A stretch of 64,000 nt of DNA from Isoptericola peretonis (GTDB taxonomy: Bacteria; Actinomycetota; Actinomycetes; Actinomycetales; Cellulomonadaceae): assembly GCA_023241745.1 (NCBI GenBank), contig JALQCY010000001.1:832064-896063 (forward strand), in the 5' to 3' direction. The notes below the pieces were generated by a model that saw only the letters and a list, made by a program, of their open reading frames with translations, was not told where the DNA came from and did no database searches. This document shows positions 1 to 8,397 of this stretch, one piece after another; the first letter of the stretch is position 1; each line of letters begins with the position of its first letter. A program made the position numbers and the translations under genes.

Positions 1-202
1 TGCGCGCGACGGCGCGGATGGCGTCGATCCCGCCGGCGGTGCGCAGCGTGATCTCCGCGACGGGGAGGCCGCCGGCGACGAGCGCGTCGGCGAGGCGCGC
101 ACCCTGGTCGGCGCCGTCGACCACGACGACGGGCACCAGGCGGTGGGCGCCGAGCGCGGCGACGACGTCGCCGGCCTGGGACGGGGTTCCGGGGGAAGAC
201 AT
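1..202 (-). CDS. eda: KDPG/KHG aldolase, N-terminal part (cut by window edge)
   Basis: The minus strand from ATG at 202 reads an aldolase N-terminus: RLVPVVVVDG, a helix with ADALVAGGLP, then VAEITLRTAGG. In the 2-dehydro-3-deoxy-6-phosphogluconate aldolase family the Glu of the E(I/V)TLRT strand is the catalytic base, and it is present here. The enzyme splits KDPG into pyruvate and glyceraldehyde-3-phosphate in the cytoplasm. The gene is divergent from an IclR regulator (start 287) and lies next to kduD/kduI, fitting a role as the last step of uronate breakdown. Only about 67 codons are in the window; the Schiff-base Lys is outside it. Confidence 0.85.
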   Translation of the reverse strand, partial: MSSPGTPSQAGDVVAALGAHRLVPVVVVDGADQGARLADALVAGGLPVAEITLRTAGGIDAIRAVAR

Positions 203-216
203 TCACGCTCCGTTTC

Positions 217-257
217 GCTATGGTGAACGTCGGTTGTTCACTACGGAACACCATAGC
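217..257. promoter_or_regulatory. Candidate IclR operator between eda and iclR
   Basis: In the short divergent gap, GCTATGGTG (217-225) is exactly mirrored by CACCATAGC (249-257). Nested inside are GTGAAC-N7-GTTCAC (223-241) and TGTTC-N6-GAACA (235-250). Stacked palindromes in a divergent regulator/target gap are typical of autoregulated IclR operators. The half-site GTTCCGTA (minus strand) recurs upstream of the TRAP operon at 6560-6576. Binding is inferred, not shown. Confidence 0.6.
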
Positions 258-286
258 CGACAGGACCACCCCGTGGAGCTCGCCCG

Positions 287-1015
287 ATGACCGATCCCAG
301 CCCGCTCGGCAGCGTGGACAAGGCGCTGCTCACGCTCGACGCGCTCGCTCGCGCCGGCGCCGGCGGCGTCGCGCTGGCCGACCTGGCCGCCGAGGTGGGT
401 GCCAACAAGTCGACGCTGCACCGCACCCTCGCCGCGCTGCGGCACCGCGGCTACGCCGACCAGGCCGCCGACGGCGCCTACCGGCTCGGCCCTGCCGTCC
501 TCTCCCTGGGCGCCGCCTACCTCGCCGAGGACAACCTCCCCGGCCTGCTCCGTCCCGCCCTCGAGGCCCTGCGGGACGAGGTCGACGAGCTCGTCCACCT
601 CGGCACCCTCGCCGGGCAGGAGGTCGTCTACCTCGACAAGGTCGAGCCGCAGCGCCCGCTACGCGTGTGGTCCGCGGTCGGACGACGCATCCCCGTCGCC
701 ACGACCGCCCTCGGCCGCGCCCTGCTCGCCGCCGCACCGGGCAGCGAGCCGGGCGACGCCGACGACCGGCTCCGGGACGCCCTGTCCTCCGCCCGCGAGC
801 GCGGGTACGCCGCCGAGACGGAGGAGAACGAGCCGGGCATCGCGTGCGTCGCCGTCGCCCTCCTGCGCGGCGGCCGGCCTGTCGCGGCCGTGAGCATCAC
901 CGCGCCCGTCGAGCGCATGACCGGCCCCGCCCGCGAGGCTCGCGTGGCAGCGCTGCGCGACCTCCTGCCGAGGGTGCTGCCGACCGGCCTGACCGTCCCG
1001 GCGCCGTCGACGTAG
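287..1015 (+). CDS. IclR-family transcriptional regulator
   Basis: A 242-aa protein with an N-terminal winged helix-turn-helix (about residues 8-65, with ANKSTLHRTLAALRHRGY as recognition region) and a C-terminal IclR effector domain (LGTLAGQEVVYLDKV, VATTALGRALLA, and the EENEPGIACVAV pocket segment). Length is normal for the family. It is divergent from the KDPG aldolase gene with palindromes in between, so it probably controls that gene and itself, with a uronate-derived keto acid as a likely ligand (inference). It converges on kduD across a 65-base gap. It is the first of two IclR genes in this locus. Confidence 0.88.
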   Translation: MTDPSPLGSVDKALLTLDALARAGAGGVALADLAAEVGANKSTLHRTLAALRHRGYADQAADGAYRLGPAVLSLGAAYLAEDNLPGLLRPALEALRDEVDELVHLGTLAGQEVVYLDKVEPQRPLRVWSAVGRRIPVATTALGRALLAAAPGSEPGDADDRLRDALSSARERGYAAETEENEPGIACVAVALLRGGRPVAAVSITAPVERMTGPAREARVAALRDLLPRVLPTGLTVPAPST

Positions 1016-1080
1016 CGATTTCTCGTCGTCCCGCGCCGGGAGGGTGAGGAACCGCCACGTCGACGCCGACCGTGCTCGGT

Positions 1081-1893
1081 TCAGCGCGCCAGCCAGCCCC
1101 CGTCGACGGGGATGATCGTGCCGTGCACGTAGTCGGACGCGGGCGCGGCGAGGTACAGCACCGCCCCGGCGATGTCCTCCGGGGTCGCCCAGCGGCCCGC
1201 CGGGATGCGCGCCAGGATCGCGGCGTTGCGGTCGTCGTCGGCTCGCAGCGCGTCGGTGTTCGCGGTGGCGACGTAGCCGGGCGCGACGGCGTTCACGTTC
1301 ACGCCGCGTCCGGCCCACTCGTTCGCGAGCGCCTTGGTCAGGCCCGCGAGGGCCGACTTCGACGCCGTGTACCCGGGCACGTTGACGCCGCCCTGGAAGC
1401 TCAGCATCGACGCGGTGTTGACGATCTTGCCGTGGCCGCGCGCCAGCATGGAGCGGCCGACCTCGCGGGAGAGCGTCCACGCGGCGCGCAGGTTCACCTC
1501 GACGACGTGGTCGAAGTCGGCGTCGGGGTGGTCGGCCGCCGGGGCGCGGCGGATGGTGCCGCCGTTGTTGACCAGCACGTCCACCTCGCGCTCGATCAGC
1601 AGCGCGGTCAGGTCGGCGACGGCCGCCCGGTCCGAGAGGTCGGTGGCGACGGGGGTGAAGCGGCGCCCCGAGGCCTCGACGGCGCGGCGTGCGTCGGAGT
1701 CGCCGGCGGGCATCGTGGTGCTGATGCCGATCACGTCGGCACCGGCGCGCGCGAGGAGCGCGGCGATCGCCAGGCCGATGCCCTTGCTGGCGCCGGTGAC
1801 GGCAGCGGTGCGCCCCTGGAGGCTGAACAGACGGGCGACCGTGGGGTCGAGGCTCGGCGCGGTGGGCAGGTCGGCGGTGCTGGTGGTGCTCAC
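1081..1893 (-). CDS. kduD: 2-dehydro-3-deoxy-D-gluconate 5-dehydrogenase (KduD-like SDR)
   Basis: A 270-aa classical short-chain dehydrogenase. The start chosen is GTG at 1893, preceded by GAAGGAAC. TGASKGIG (residues 33-40) binds the nucleotide, LVNNGGTIRR replaces the usual NNAG, and the catalytic Tyr/Lys are in GYTASKSAL. The IRR following NNxG is typical of KduD. KduD reduces 2,5-diketo-3-deoxygluconate to KDG with NAD(P)H. It is the last gene of the minus-strand series dctPQM-kduI-iclR-kduD, and the pairing with KduI supports this assignment over a generic SDR. The N-terminus is about 20 residues longer than in enterobacterial KduD. Confidence 0.85.
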   Translation of the reverse strand: MSTTSTADLPTAPSLDPTVARLFSLQGRTAAVTGASKGIGLAIAALLARAGADVIGISTTMPAGDSDARRAVEASGRRFTPVATDLSDRAAVADLTALLIEREVDVLVNNGGTIRRAPAADHPDADFDHVVEVNLRAAWTLSREVGRSMLARGHGKIVNTASMLSFQGGVNVPGYTASKSALAGLTKALANEWAGRGVNVNAVAPGYVATANTDALRADDDRNAAILARIPAGRWATPEDIAGAVLYLAAPASDYVHGTIIPVDGGWLAR

Positions 1894-1939
1894 GTGTCTC
1901 GTTCCTTCGTCGGGCGCGGGGGCGGCCGGCAGGGAAGCC

Positions 1940-2689
1940 CTACCGGTCACCCCCGAGCGCGTGGGTGATGTCGGCGGCCGTCTTGTGCAGGTCGCCCGCC
2001 ATCGCGGCGAGCTGACCCTCCGTGTGCTCGAGGGCGAGCGAGGAGATCGACAGGCCGTAGTTGGAGTGCCCGGAGTGGTCGCGCACCGCCGTGCCGATGC
2101 AGACGACGCCGGGCACGTTCTCCTCGCGGTCGAACGCGTACCCGTCGCGCCGGATGTCCTCGAGCTCGGCCCGCAGGTCGTCCAGCGACGCGATGCTCCG
2201 GGCGGTGCGGCGCGGCAGCCCGGCCCGGTTGACGAAGCGCTCGACGGCGGCGTCGTCGAGCCGGGCCAGGATGGACTTGCCGATCGCCGAGGTGTGCAGC
2301 GGGATCGACGCGCCGACACGCGACGGCATCCGGTACGGCTTGTCGGAGTCGGTGCGGACGAGGTAGATGATCTCGTCACCGCTGCGCACCCCGACGTGCA
2401 CCGTGCACTGGACGCGCCGCACCAGGTCGTCGACGTACGGCTGGACGATCGTCGAGACGTCGATCCGGTCGTACGCGCGGCCCGCCAGCGAGAGGATCTT
2501 GGGCCCCGGCACGTGCTCGCCGCCCGCGGTGACGCGGATGAAGTCCCGGGCCACGAGCGTGGCGAGGATGCGGTGCACCGTCGCCTTGGGCAGGTCCACC
2601 GCCGCGACGATCTCGCTGAAGCGCTCGTGCGTCATCGCCGCCTCGAGCACCATCAGCGTCTTCTCGCTGGCCGTCGTCGCCTCGCTCAT
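1940..2689 (-). CDS. IclR-family regulator inside the uronate operon (KdgR-like)
   Basis: A 249-aa protein with a winged HTH at residues ~8-65 (LPKATVHRILATLVARDFI) and an IclR sensor domain (GDEIIYLVRTDSD, LHTSAIGKSILARL, FDREENVPGVVCIGTAV). It lies between kduI (40-base gap) and kduD (46-base gap) on the same strand. In many bacteria KdgR-type IclR proteins repress kdu genes and are relieved by KDG; the position suggests the same here (inference). It shares little sequence with the other IclR protein at 287-1015 outside the family motifs, so the two probably read different signals. Confidence 0.87.
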   Translation of the reverse strand: MSEATTASEKTLMVLEAAMTHERFSEIVAAVDLPKATVHRILATLVARDFIRVTAGGEHVPGPKILSLAGRAYDRIDVSTIVQPYVDDLVRRVQCTVHVGVRSGDEIIYLVRTDSDKPYRMPSRVGASIPLHTSAIGKSILARLDDAAVERFVNRAGLPRRTARSIASLDDLRAELEDIRRDGYAFDREENVPGVVCIGTAVRDHSGHSNYGLSISSLALEHTEGQLAAMAGDLHKTAADITHALGGDR

Positions 2690-2729
2690 CGAGCGTTCCT
2701 CCTCGTCGTCGCGCGTGCGCGCGTGGTCC

Positions 2730-3569
2730 TCAGCGCATGGTGGCGACGTCGAACCCGTCCATGTCGTCGAACGCCTGGTTCTCGCCGGCCATCGCCCACA
2801 CGAAGGAGTATGCGGCGGTACCGACCCCGGAGTGCACCGACCAGCTCGGCGAGATGATCGCCTCGCGGTCCGCGACGACCATGTGCCGCGTCTCCGTGGG
2901 CTCGCCCAGCAGGTGCACCACCCGCGCCTCGGCGGGCAGGTCGAAGTACAGGTAGCACTCCGTGCGCCGGTCGTGGGTGTGCGCGGGCATGGTGTTCCAC
3001 ATGCTGCCCGGGTGCAGCGTCGTGACGCCCATGACCACCTGGCAGGACTTCACGCCGTTCTCGTGGATGTACTGGTTGAGCGTGCGCCGGTTCGACGTGA
3101 CCTGGTCCCCCAGCTCGCGGACCGTGCCCTGCCCGGGCTCCACGAGCGTGGTCGGATAGGCGGTGTGCGCCGGCGCCGAGAAGAGGTAGAACCGGGCGGC
3201 CCCCTGCTCCCCCGCCGCGTCGTCCGACGCGAGCACGACGTCGGCCGCGCCGCGCCCCACGTAGAGGCACGCGCCGTGCGCGAGCCGGTGCTCCGTGCCG
3301 TCCACGGTGACCGTCCCCGGCCCGCCCACGTTGACGATGCCCGCCTCGCGGTGGTCGAAGAACTGCTCGGAGCGGATCTCCGGGTAGCCCGGCAGGGACA
3401 GGGGCGCGGACACCGGGCTGATCCCGCCCAGCACCACCCGGTCGTGGTGGGTGTAGACCGTGCGGATCTCGTCGTCGACGAACAGGTCGGGCACGAGGTA
3501 ACGGCGGCGCAGGTCCTCCGTGGTCATGCCCGGGATCTGGTCCGGTGCGGTCGCGTAACGCTGTTCCAT
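2730..3569 (-). CDS. kduI: 5-dehydro-4-deoxy-D-glucuronate isomerase (KduI)
   Basis: A 279-aa cupin isomerase, the family's usual length. The metal ligands are all visible: His197 and His199 in HTHDRRTE, Glu204, and His246 in SPSWSVHSG. KduI converts 5-keto-4-deoxyuronate, the spontaneous product of unsaturated galacturonate/glucuronate released by pectin or glycosaminoglycan lyases, into 2,5-diketo-3-deoxygluconate. The gene follows the TRAP permease by 43 bases and precedes an IclR gene and kduD, so uptake and the first two catabolic steps appear to be one operon. Confidence 0.93.
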   Translation of the reverse strand: MEQRYATAPDQIPGMTTEDLRRRYLVPDLFVDDEIRTVYTHHDRVVLGGISPVSAPLSLPGYPEIRSEQFFDHREAGIVNVGGPGTVTVDGTEHRLAHGACLYVGRGAADVVLASDDAAGEQGAARFYLFSAPAHTAYPTTLVEPGQGTVRELGDQVTSNRRTLNQYIHENGVKSCQVVMGVTTLHPGSMWNTMPAHTHDRRTECYLYFDLPAEARVVHLLGEPTETRHMVVADREAIISPSWSVHSGVGTAAYSFVWAMAGENQAFDDMDGFDVATMR

Positions 3570-3612
3570 GGATACCTCCGAGGCGGTGATGGACGGTGGT
3601 GGACGGGCGGGT

Positions 3613-4917
3613 TCAGGCGAGCCCGAGGAGGCCGGGCAGCCAGAGCGAGAGCGCGGGCGTCGTCGCCACGACGAGGAGCAGGAGCACCAGGCCGACGAAG
3701 AACGGCACCAGGCGCCGCATCACGCTCTCGATGGACATCCCCGACACCTTGGCCCCGACGAACAGGACGGGCCCGACGGGCGGGGTGATCGTGCCGATCG
3801 ACAGCGCCAGCACCATGAAGATGCCGAAGTGGACGGGGTCCATGCCGAACGACGTGACCACGGGCAGGAAGATCGGCGCGAAGATGAGCACCGCCGGCGT
3901 CGGGTCCATGAAGCACCCGATGACCAGCAGCAGCAGCACGATGAGCACGATCAGCACGTACGGGTTGGTGCTGACGTCCAGCAGCGCGTCGGTGACCAGC
4001 TGCGGGATCTGGGCGAACGACATCACCCACGACATCACCGCGGAGACGCCCACGAGGAACATGACGATCGCCGTCGTGCGGGCCGAGTCGAGCAGGATCC
4101 CGCCCAGGTCGCCGACCTTGACGGAGCGGTACACGAAGGACAGGACCAGCGAGTACAGCACCGCGATGCAGGACGCCTCGGTGGGGGTGAAGACGCCCGC
4201 CAGGATGCCGCCGATCACGATGACGATCAGCAGGAGGGCGGGCACCGCCTGGCCGGCGACCCGGAGCTTCGCGGGGCCCGACAGCTTCTCGGTGACGCGC
4301 AGCTCGGGCCGCTTGCGGGCGTAGAGGTGCACGATCACCATGCAGACCGCGGCCCACAGGATGCCGGGCACGTACCCGGCGACGAACAGCGCCGCGACGG
4401 AGGTGCTGGACACGAGCGAGTACACGATCATCAGGTTGCTCGGGGGGATGATCATGCCCGACGGCGCGGACGCGATGTTGGTCGCGGCCGCGAAGTCCCT
4501 GGGGTAGCCCTCCTTGGCCTGCAGCGGACCCATGGTCGAGCCGACCGCCGCGACGGACGCCACCGCGGACCCGGACACCGAGCCGAACATGGCGTTCGCC
4601 GCGACGTTCGTCTGGGCGAGCGACCCGGGGGCGCGGCCCACCAGCATCTTGGCGAAGTTCACGAGCCGTAGCGCGATCCCCCCGTTGTTCATGATCACGC
4701 CGGCGAGCACGAAGAACGGGATCGCGAGCAGGGAGAAGTTGTTGACGCCGCGGAACATCTGCTGCGCCGACGTGAGGAGCCCGTTCTCGAAGCCCAGCAC
4801 CGTGATCGCGGCGAGGGCCGACGACGAGCCGACGGCCACCGAGATCGGGACGCCGAGGGCGAGGAGCGCCACGATCCCGACGATGAGGACCAGGCCTGCG
4901 ACTGCTGCCATCTCCAT
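3613..4917 (-). CDS. TRAP transporter large permease (DctM/UehC type)
   Basis: A 434-aa very hydrophobic protein with about 12 membrane segments. It carries DctM-family landmarks: an N-terminal LALGVPISVAVGSSSA, the FGSVSGSAVASVAAVGSTMGP loop region and the APSGMIIPPSNLMIVY helix break. The ATG at 4917 has GAGGGGG six bases upstream; the frame remains open further upstream, but that part overlaps dctQ and is not protein-like. This subunit carries substrate across the membrane in sodium symport, together with DctQ and the solute-binding DctP. It lies 11 bases after the DctQ gene. Confidence 0.93.
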   Translation of the reverse strand: MEMAAVAGLVLIVGIVALLALGVPISVAVGSSSALAAITVLGFENGLLTSAQQMFRGVNNFSLLAIPFFVLAGVIMNNGGIALRLVNFAKMLVGRAPGSLAQTNVAANAMFGSVSGSAVASVAAVGSTMGPLQAKEGYPRDFAAATNIASAPSGMIIPPSNLMIVYSLVSSTSVAALFVAGYVPGILWAAVCMVIVHLYARKRPELRVTEKLSGPAKLRVAGQAVPALLLIVIVIGGILAGVFTPTEASCIAVLYSLVLSFVYRSVKVGDLGGILLDSARTTAIVMFLVGVSAVMSWVMSFAQIPQLVTDALLDVSTNPYVLIVLIVLLLLVIGCFMDPTPAVLIFAPIFLPVVTSFGMDPVHFGIFMVLALSIGTITPPVGPVLFVGAKVSGMSIESVMRRLVPFFVGLVLLLLVVATTPALSLWLPGLLGLA

Positions 4918-4928
4918 GGTGATCCCCC

Positions 4929-5432
4929 TCAGACTGCGTCCGGCTCGCCGTCGACCGTGGCGTCCTCGACGCCACGGACCACGGCCACCAGGTGGTAGAC
5001 GGTGTAGAAGAGCACGAGCAGGCCGGAGATCGGCAGCACGAGGTACAGCCAACCGACCATGAGGGGCAGGCTCGGGATGTCCTGCATCCACGTGAGCAGG
5101 GCGAGCTGCCAGCCGCCGTAGACGAGCACCAGTGCCGCGAACACCAGCGTCACGAGCTGACAGAGCACCGCGGCCGCACGCTGGAACCGCTCGGGCGCCC
5201 GGCGCACCAGGAAGTCGACGGCGATGTGCCCGCGCTCGCCGAACACGAGGGCGGTGCCGAAGAAGCTCAGCCAGACGAACAGGTACTTGGCGAGCTCCTC
5301 CGACCAGGCGCTGGGCGCGGCGAGCACCTGTCGGGTGAAGACCTGCCACGCCACCACGAGCACCAGGGCGCCGAGCAGGACGATGCACACCCACTGGAGG
5401 GTGACGTCGAGCGTGTTCTTGACGCGGGTCAT
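4929..5432 (-). CDS. TRAP transporter small permease (DctQ type)
   Basis: A 167-aa protein with four membrane helices (about residues 15-35, 48-65, 85-110 and 120-145). The family signature WSEELAKYLFVWLSFFGTA follows the first helix. DctQ links the binding protein to the DctM permease in the cytoplasmic membrane. Its ATG overlaps the stop of the dctP gene (ATGA at 5429-5432), indicating translational coupling. The order P-Q-M is standard for TRAP operons. Confidence 0.92.
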   Translation of the reverse strand: MTRVKNTLDVTLQWVCIVLLGALVLVVAWQVFTRQVLAAPSAWSEELAKYLFVWLSFFGTALVFGERGHIAVDFLVRRAPERFQRAAAVLCQLVTLVFAALVLVYGGWQLALLTWMQDIPSLPLMVGWLYLVLPISGLLVLFYTVYHLVAVVRGVEDATVDGEPDAV

Positions 5433-6493
5433 CGTCCGCCCTCCTCGGTCGGCCCGGCGGCGGCACGGACGGCGTCGTACAGCGCACGGGACGCCGGCGT
5501 GGTCAGCTTCTCGTCGAGGAGCGGCTGGACGGCGTCCCGGAAGGGTGCGACGTCCGGCGAGTTGAACTCCGCGCCGGCCGCCTCGGCCGCCTGCTGGCTC
5601 TCGGTCATGACCTCGGTCGTGAGCCGGCTCGACTCGCCGTAGGCCGCCTCCAGCTCCTCGAGGAACACCCCCTGGTCGGCCTCCGACATCGAGCCGAAGG
5701 TGGCCGGGTTGGTGATGAGGTAGTCCGGGATCATGAGGTGGTTCGTGTACGAGTAGTACGGGGCGACCTCGGAATGCTTGAGGTTGGCGTAGATCGACTC
5801 GTTGTTCTCACCGCCGTCGAGCACGCCGGACTGGATCGCGGTGTAGACCTCGCCCTGGCCCATCGGGGTGCCGACGCCGCCCATGAGGTTGAGCATCCGG
5901 ACGTTCGTGTCGGTCTCCATGACGCGGATCTTGAGACCCGCCAGGTCGTCGGGCGTCTCGACGGGGTGCGAGGAGTTGTAGACGGAGCGCACGCCCGCCG
6001 AGAACCCGCCGAGCACCCGGATGTTCCGGTCCTCCAGCGACGTGTACAGGTCACCCGTGATCGCCGGGTCGTTGAGCACGGACTCCTGGTGGGCCTGCGA
6101 GTCGTACACGTAGGGCATGTTCAGCGCCACGAAGTCCGGGTTGATGTTCTCCAGGAGCGACCCCGCCACGAGTGCGAAGTCCACCGCGCCGGACTGCACC
6201 AGCTCCACCGTGTCCTTCTGCGAGCCGAGCGTCTCGTTGGGGTACACCTCCAGCGAGTAGCGGCCGTCGGTGCGCTCCGCGAGCCGCTCCCCCAGGTGGG
6301 TGAGGGCCACCGCCTCGGGCTGCTCGGCGTTCTGGTTGAAGGCCACCTTGAAGACACGCTCCGCCTCGGGTGCCCCGGCGCCCTCCGACGCCGCGTCCCC
6401 GGCGGCCGCGGTGGTGAACCCCGTGCCGCACGCGGTCAACGCGACCGCTACGAGCGCCGCAGAACCCGCCGCGGCCAGCTTTCTGAGCCTCAT
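5429..6493 (-). CDS. TRAP transporter solute-binding lipoprotein (DctP type)
   Basis: A 354-aa protein with an N-terminal lipoprotein signal: basic start, hydrophobic core and lipobox LTAC with Cys22. Mature-domain landmarks of DctP proteins are present, including LEVYPNETLGSQKDTVELVQSG, DLAGLKIRVMETD with the conserved Arg that binds the substrate carboxylate, and GGVGTPMGQGEVYTAIQSGVLDG. It should bind a carboxylate, here most likely an unsaturated or free uronic acid judging from kduI/kduD. It is the first gene of the operon; a candidate operator lies at 6551-6576. Confidence 0.92.
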   Translation of the reverse strand: MRLRKLAAAGSAALVAVALTACGTGFTTAAAGDAASEGAGAPEAERVFKVAFNQNAEQPEAVALTHLGERLAERTDGRYSLEVYPNETLGSQKDTVELVQSGAVDFALVAGSLLENINPDFVALNMPYVYDSQAHQESVLNDPAITGDLYTSLEDRNIRVLGGFSAGVRSVYNSSHPVETPDDLAGLKIRVMETDTNVRMLNLMGGVGTPMGQGEVYTAIQSGVLDGGENNESIYANLKHSEVAPYYSYTNHLMIPDYLITNPATFGSMSEADQGVFLEELEAAYGESSRLTTEVMTESQQAAEAAGAEFNSPDVAPFRDAVQPLLDEKLTTPASRALYDAVRAAAGPTEEGGR

Positions 6494-6550
6494 CGCCCCT
6501 CCTTCTGCTCCTCGTCGAGCGGGCGTCGTCGACGCCCTTGGTCCGTCACA

Positions 6551-6576
6551 CGGAACTAAGTTCTGTCGTACGGAAC
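6551..6576. promoter_or_regulatory. Candidate IclR operator upstream of the TRAP-kdu operon
   Basis: The 17-bp imperfect palindrome GTTCTGTCGTACGGAAC (6560-6576) overlaps GAACTAAGTTC (6553-6563), within 90 bases of the dctP start. On the minus strand GTTCCGT followed by GAC occurs twice, with a 20-base period. The half-site GTTCCGTA is shared with the palindrome in the eda/iclR gap, suggesting that one of the two IclR proteins acts at both places (inference). Confidence 0.5.
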
Positions 6577-6640
6577 CAGTCCGGGCGGGCGGCTGTCAAA
6601 CCGACGACCCTGGCGGCCGTCCGTCCGGCACGATGGCGCC

Positions 6641-7645
6641 ATGAGCATCCGCACCCCCCTCGACGTCCTGTTCATCGGCGGCTCCGGAGTCATCAGCGCC
6701 GCGAGCGTCACCCGCGCCGTCCGCCTCGGCCACCGGGTCGCGGTCCTCAACCGGGGCAGATCGACCCTCCGGCCGCTGCCCCCCGAGGTCGAGACGCTCG
6801 TCGCGGACGCCACGGACGACGCCGCCGTCGACGCGGCGCTCGCGGGCCGGGAGTTCGACGTCGTCGCGCAGTTCCGCGCGTTCCGCCCGGACCACGTGGC
6901 GCACGACGTCGAGCGCTTCGCCGGGCGCGCCGGCCAGTACGTCTTCGTCTCCTCCGCGTCCGCCTACCAGACGCCGCCCCTGCGGCTGCCCGTCACGGAG
7001 TCCACGCCGCTGCGCAACCCGTTCTGGCAGTACTCGCGCGACAAGATCGCGTGCGAGGACGTGCTCCTGCGCGCGTACCGCGACCACGACTTCCCGACGA
7101 CGATCGTGCGCCCGTCGCACACCTACGACCGCACCCTCCTCCCGACCACGGGCGGCTGGACCGACGTCGCGCGGATGCGCGCGGGCCGCCCGGTCGTCGT
7201 CCACGGTGACGGCACGTCGCTGTGGACGCTGACGCACACCGACGACTTCGCGGTCGGGTTCGTGGGGCTGCTCGGCCACCCGGCGGCCGTGGGCGACACC
7301 TTCCAGATCATGGGGACGCACGCCCCGTCGTGGGACCAGGTCTACCGCTGGCTCGCCGCGGCGGCCGGCGTCGAGGAGCCCGAGCTCGTGCACGTCGCGT
7401 CCGAGACGATCGCCCGCGTCCTGCCCGACGTCGGCCCGGGCCTGCTGGGCGACAAGGCACACACGATGCTGTTCGACTGCGCCAAGCTCCGGGCCCTGGT
7501 GCCCGAGTTCGGCACCACGATCACCTATGACCAGGCCGCCGCCGAACAGGTCGCATGGTTCGACGCGCACCCCGACGCGCGACGGGTCGACGACGTCCTG
7601 GACGCCGCGTTCGACCGCCTCGTCGAGCACGCACGCTCGGTCTGA
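6641..7645 (+). CDS. NAD-dependent epimerase/dehydratase (extended SDR)
   Basis: A 334-aa protein with a Rossmann start LFIGGSGVISAASV (variant of GxxGxxG), SSASAYQ as the catalytic Ser segment and the Tyr/Lys pair in YSRDK. It belongs to the atypical extended SDR family used on nucleotide sugars or sugar acids. It is divergent from the TRAP-uronate operon across 147 bases that hold the candidate operator, so co-regulation is possible. The substrate cannot be read from the sequence. No strong ribosome-binding site precedes the ATG. Confidence 0.75.
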   Translation: MSIRTPLDVLFIGGSGVISAASVTRAVRLGHRVAVLNRGRSTLRPLPPEVETLVADATDDAAVDAALAGREFDVVAQFRAFRPDHVAHDVERFAGRAGQYVFVSSASAYQTPPLRLPVTESTPLRNPFWQYSRDKIACEDVLLRAYRDHDFPTTIVRPSHTYDRTLLPTTGGWTDVARMRAGRPVVVHGDGTSLWTLTHTDDFAVGFVGLLGHPAAVGDTFQIMGTHAPSWDQVYRWLAAAAGVEEPELVHVASETIARVLPDVGPGLLGDKAHTMLFDCAKLRALVPEFGTTITYDQAAAEQVAWFDAHPDARRVDDVLDAAFDRLVEHARSV

Positions 7646-7695
7646 GGGGCGGCCCGACGACCGACGGACCGCTGCTTCCCACGTACCCTGCCGGG

Positions 7696-8394
7696 GTGAC
7701 CCGCTCCACCGCTCCCCTCGTCCTGCTCGACCTCGACGGCACGCTCACCGACTCGGCACCCGGCATCGTCGCGGGCATCCGGCACGCGTACCGAGCGCTC
7801 GGGCTGCCCGTGCCGGACGACGCGACCCTCCGCTCGTTCGTCGGCCCGCCGATCACCGACTCGTTCCCCGCGCACGGCGTCCCCGCCGACCGGGTCGGCG
7901 AGGCCGTGCGCGCCTACCGCGAGGTGTTCGCCGCGGGCGGCATGTACGACAACCGGGTGTTCGACGGGATCCCGGAGGTGCTGCGCGCGCTGCGGGCCGC
8001 CGGTTGCACGCTCGCCGTCGCCACGTCGAAGCCGGAGGTCTACGCGAGGCCCATCTGCGACCGCTTCGGCCTGACGGAGCTCGTGGACGGCGTCTTCGGC
8101 GCCCCTCTCGACGAGGGCACCTCGACCAAGGCCGACGTGATCGCCAAGGCGCTGGCCACGCTGGGCCGCACCTCCCCCGTCGTCCCCGCCGACGGCCCGG
8201 CGCTGATGGTGGGCGACCGCGAGCACGACGTGCACGGGGCCGCCGAGCACGGCATCCGCTGCGTCGGCGTCACGTGGGGCTACGCCGCGCCGGGCGAGCT
8301 CGAGGAGGCGGGCGCCGTCGCGCTGGTCGACGACGTCGCCCGCCTGACCGACGCCGTCCTGTCCCGCCTGGGCCTGGACCGCCCTCGCCCCTGA
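7696..8394 (+). CDS. HAD-family hydrolase (phosphoglycolate phosphatase-like)
   Basis: A 232-aa protein. The start is taken as GTG at 7696 because the HAD fold begins directly after it; the upstream open frame is not protein-like. Motif I is LLDLDGTLTDSAPG (nucleophile and acid Asp), motif II is in AVATSK, motif III is the Lys in STKADVI and motif IV is MVGDREHDVHGA. The helical cap between motifs I and II is the Gph/PPase type. It should hydrolyse a small phosphate ester in the cytoplasm. It is 50 bases after the epimerase gene and converges on the DUF2804 gene with a 3-base gap. Confidence 0.85.
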   Translation: MTRSTAPLVLLDLDGTLTDSAPGIVAGIRHAYRALGLPVPDDATLRSFVGPPITDSFPAHGVPADRVGEAVRAYREVFAAGGMYDNRVFDGIPEVLRALRAAGCTLAVATSKPEVYARPICDRFGLTELVDGVFGAPLDEGTSTKADVIAKALATLGRTSPVVPADGPALMVGDREHDVHGAAEHGIRCVGVTWGYAAPGELEEAGAVALVDDVARLTDAVLSRLGLDRPRP

Positions 8395-8397
8395 GGG

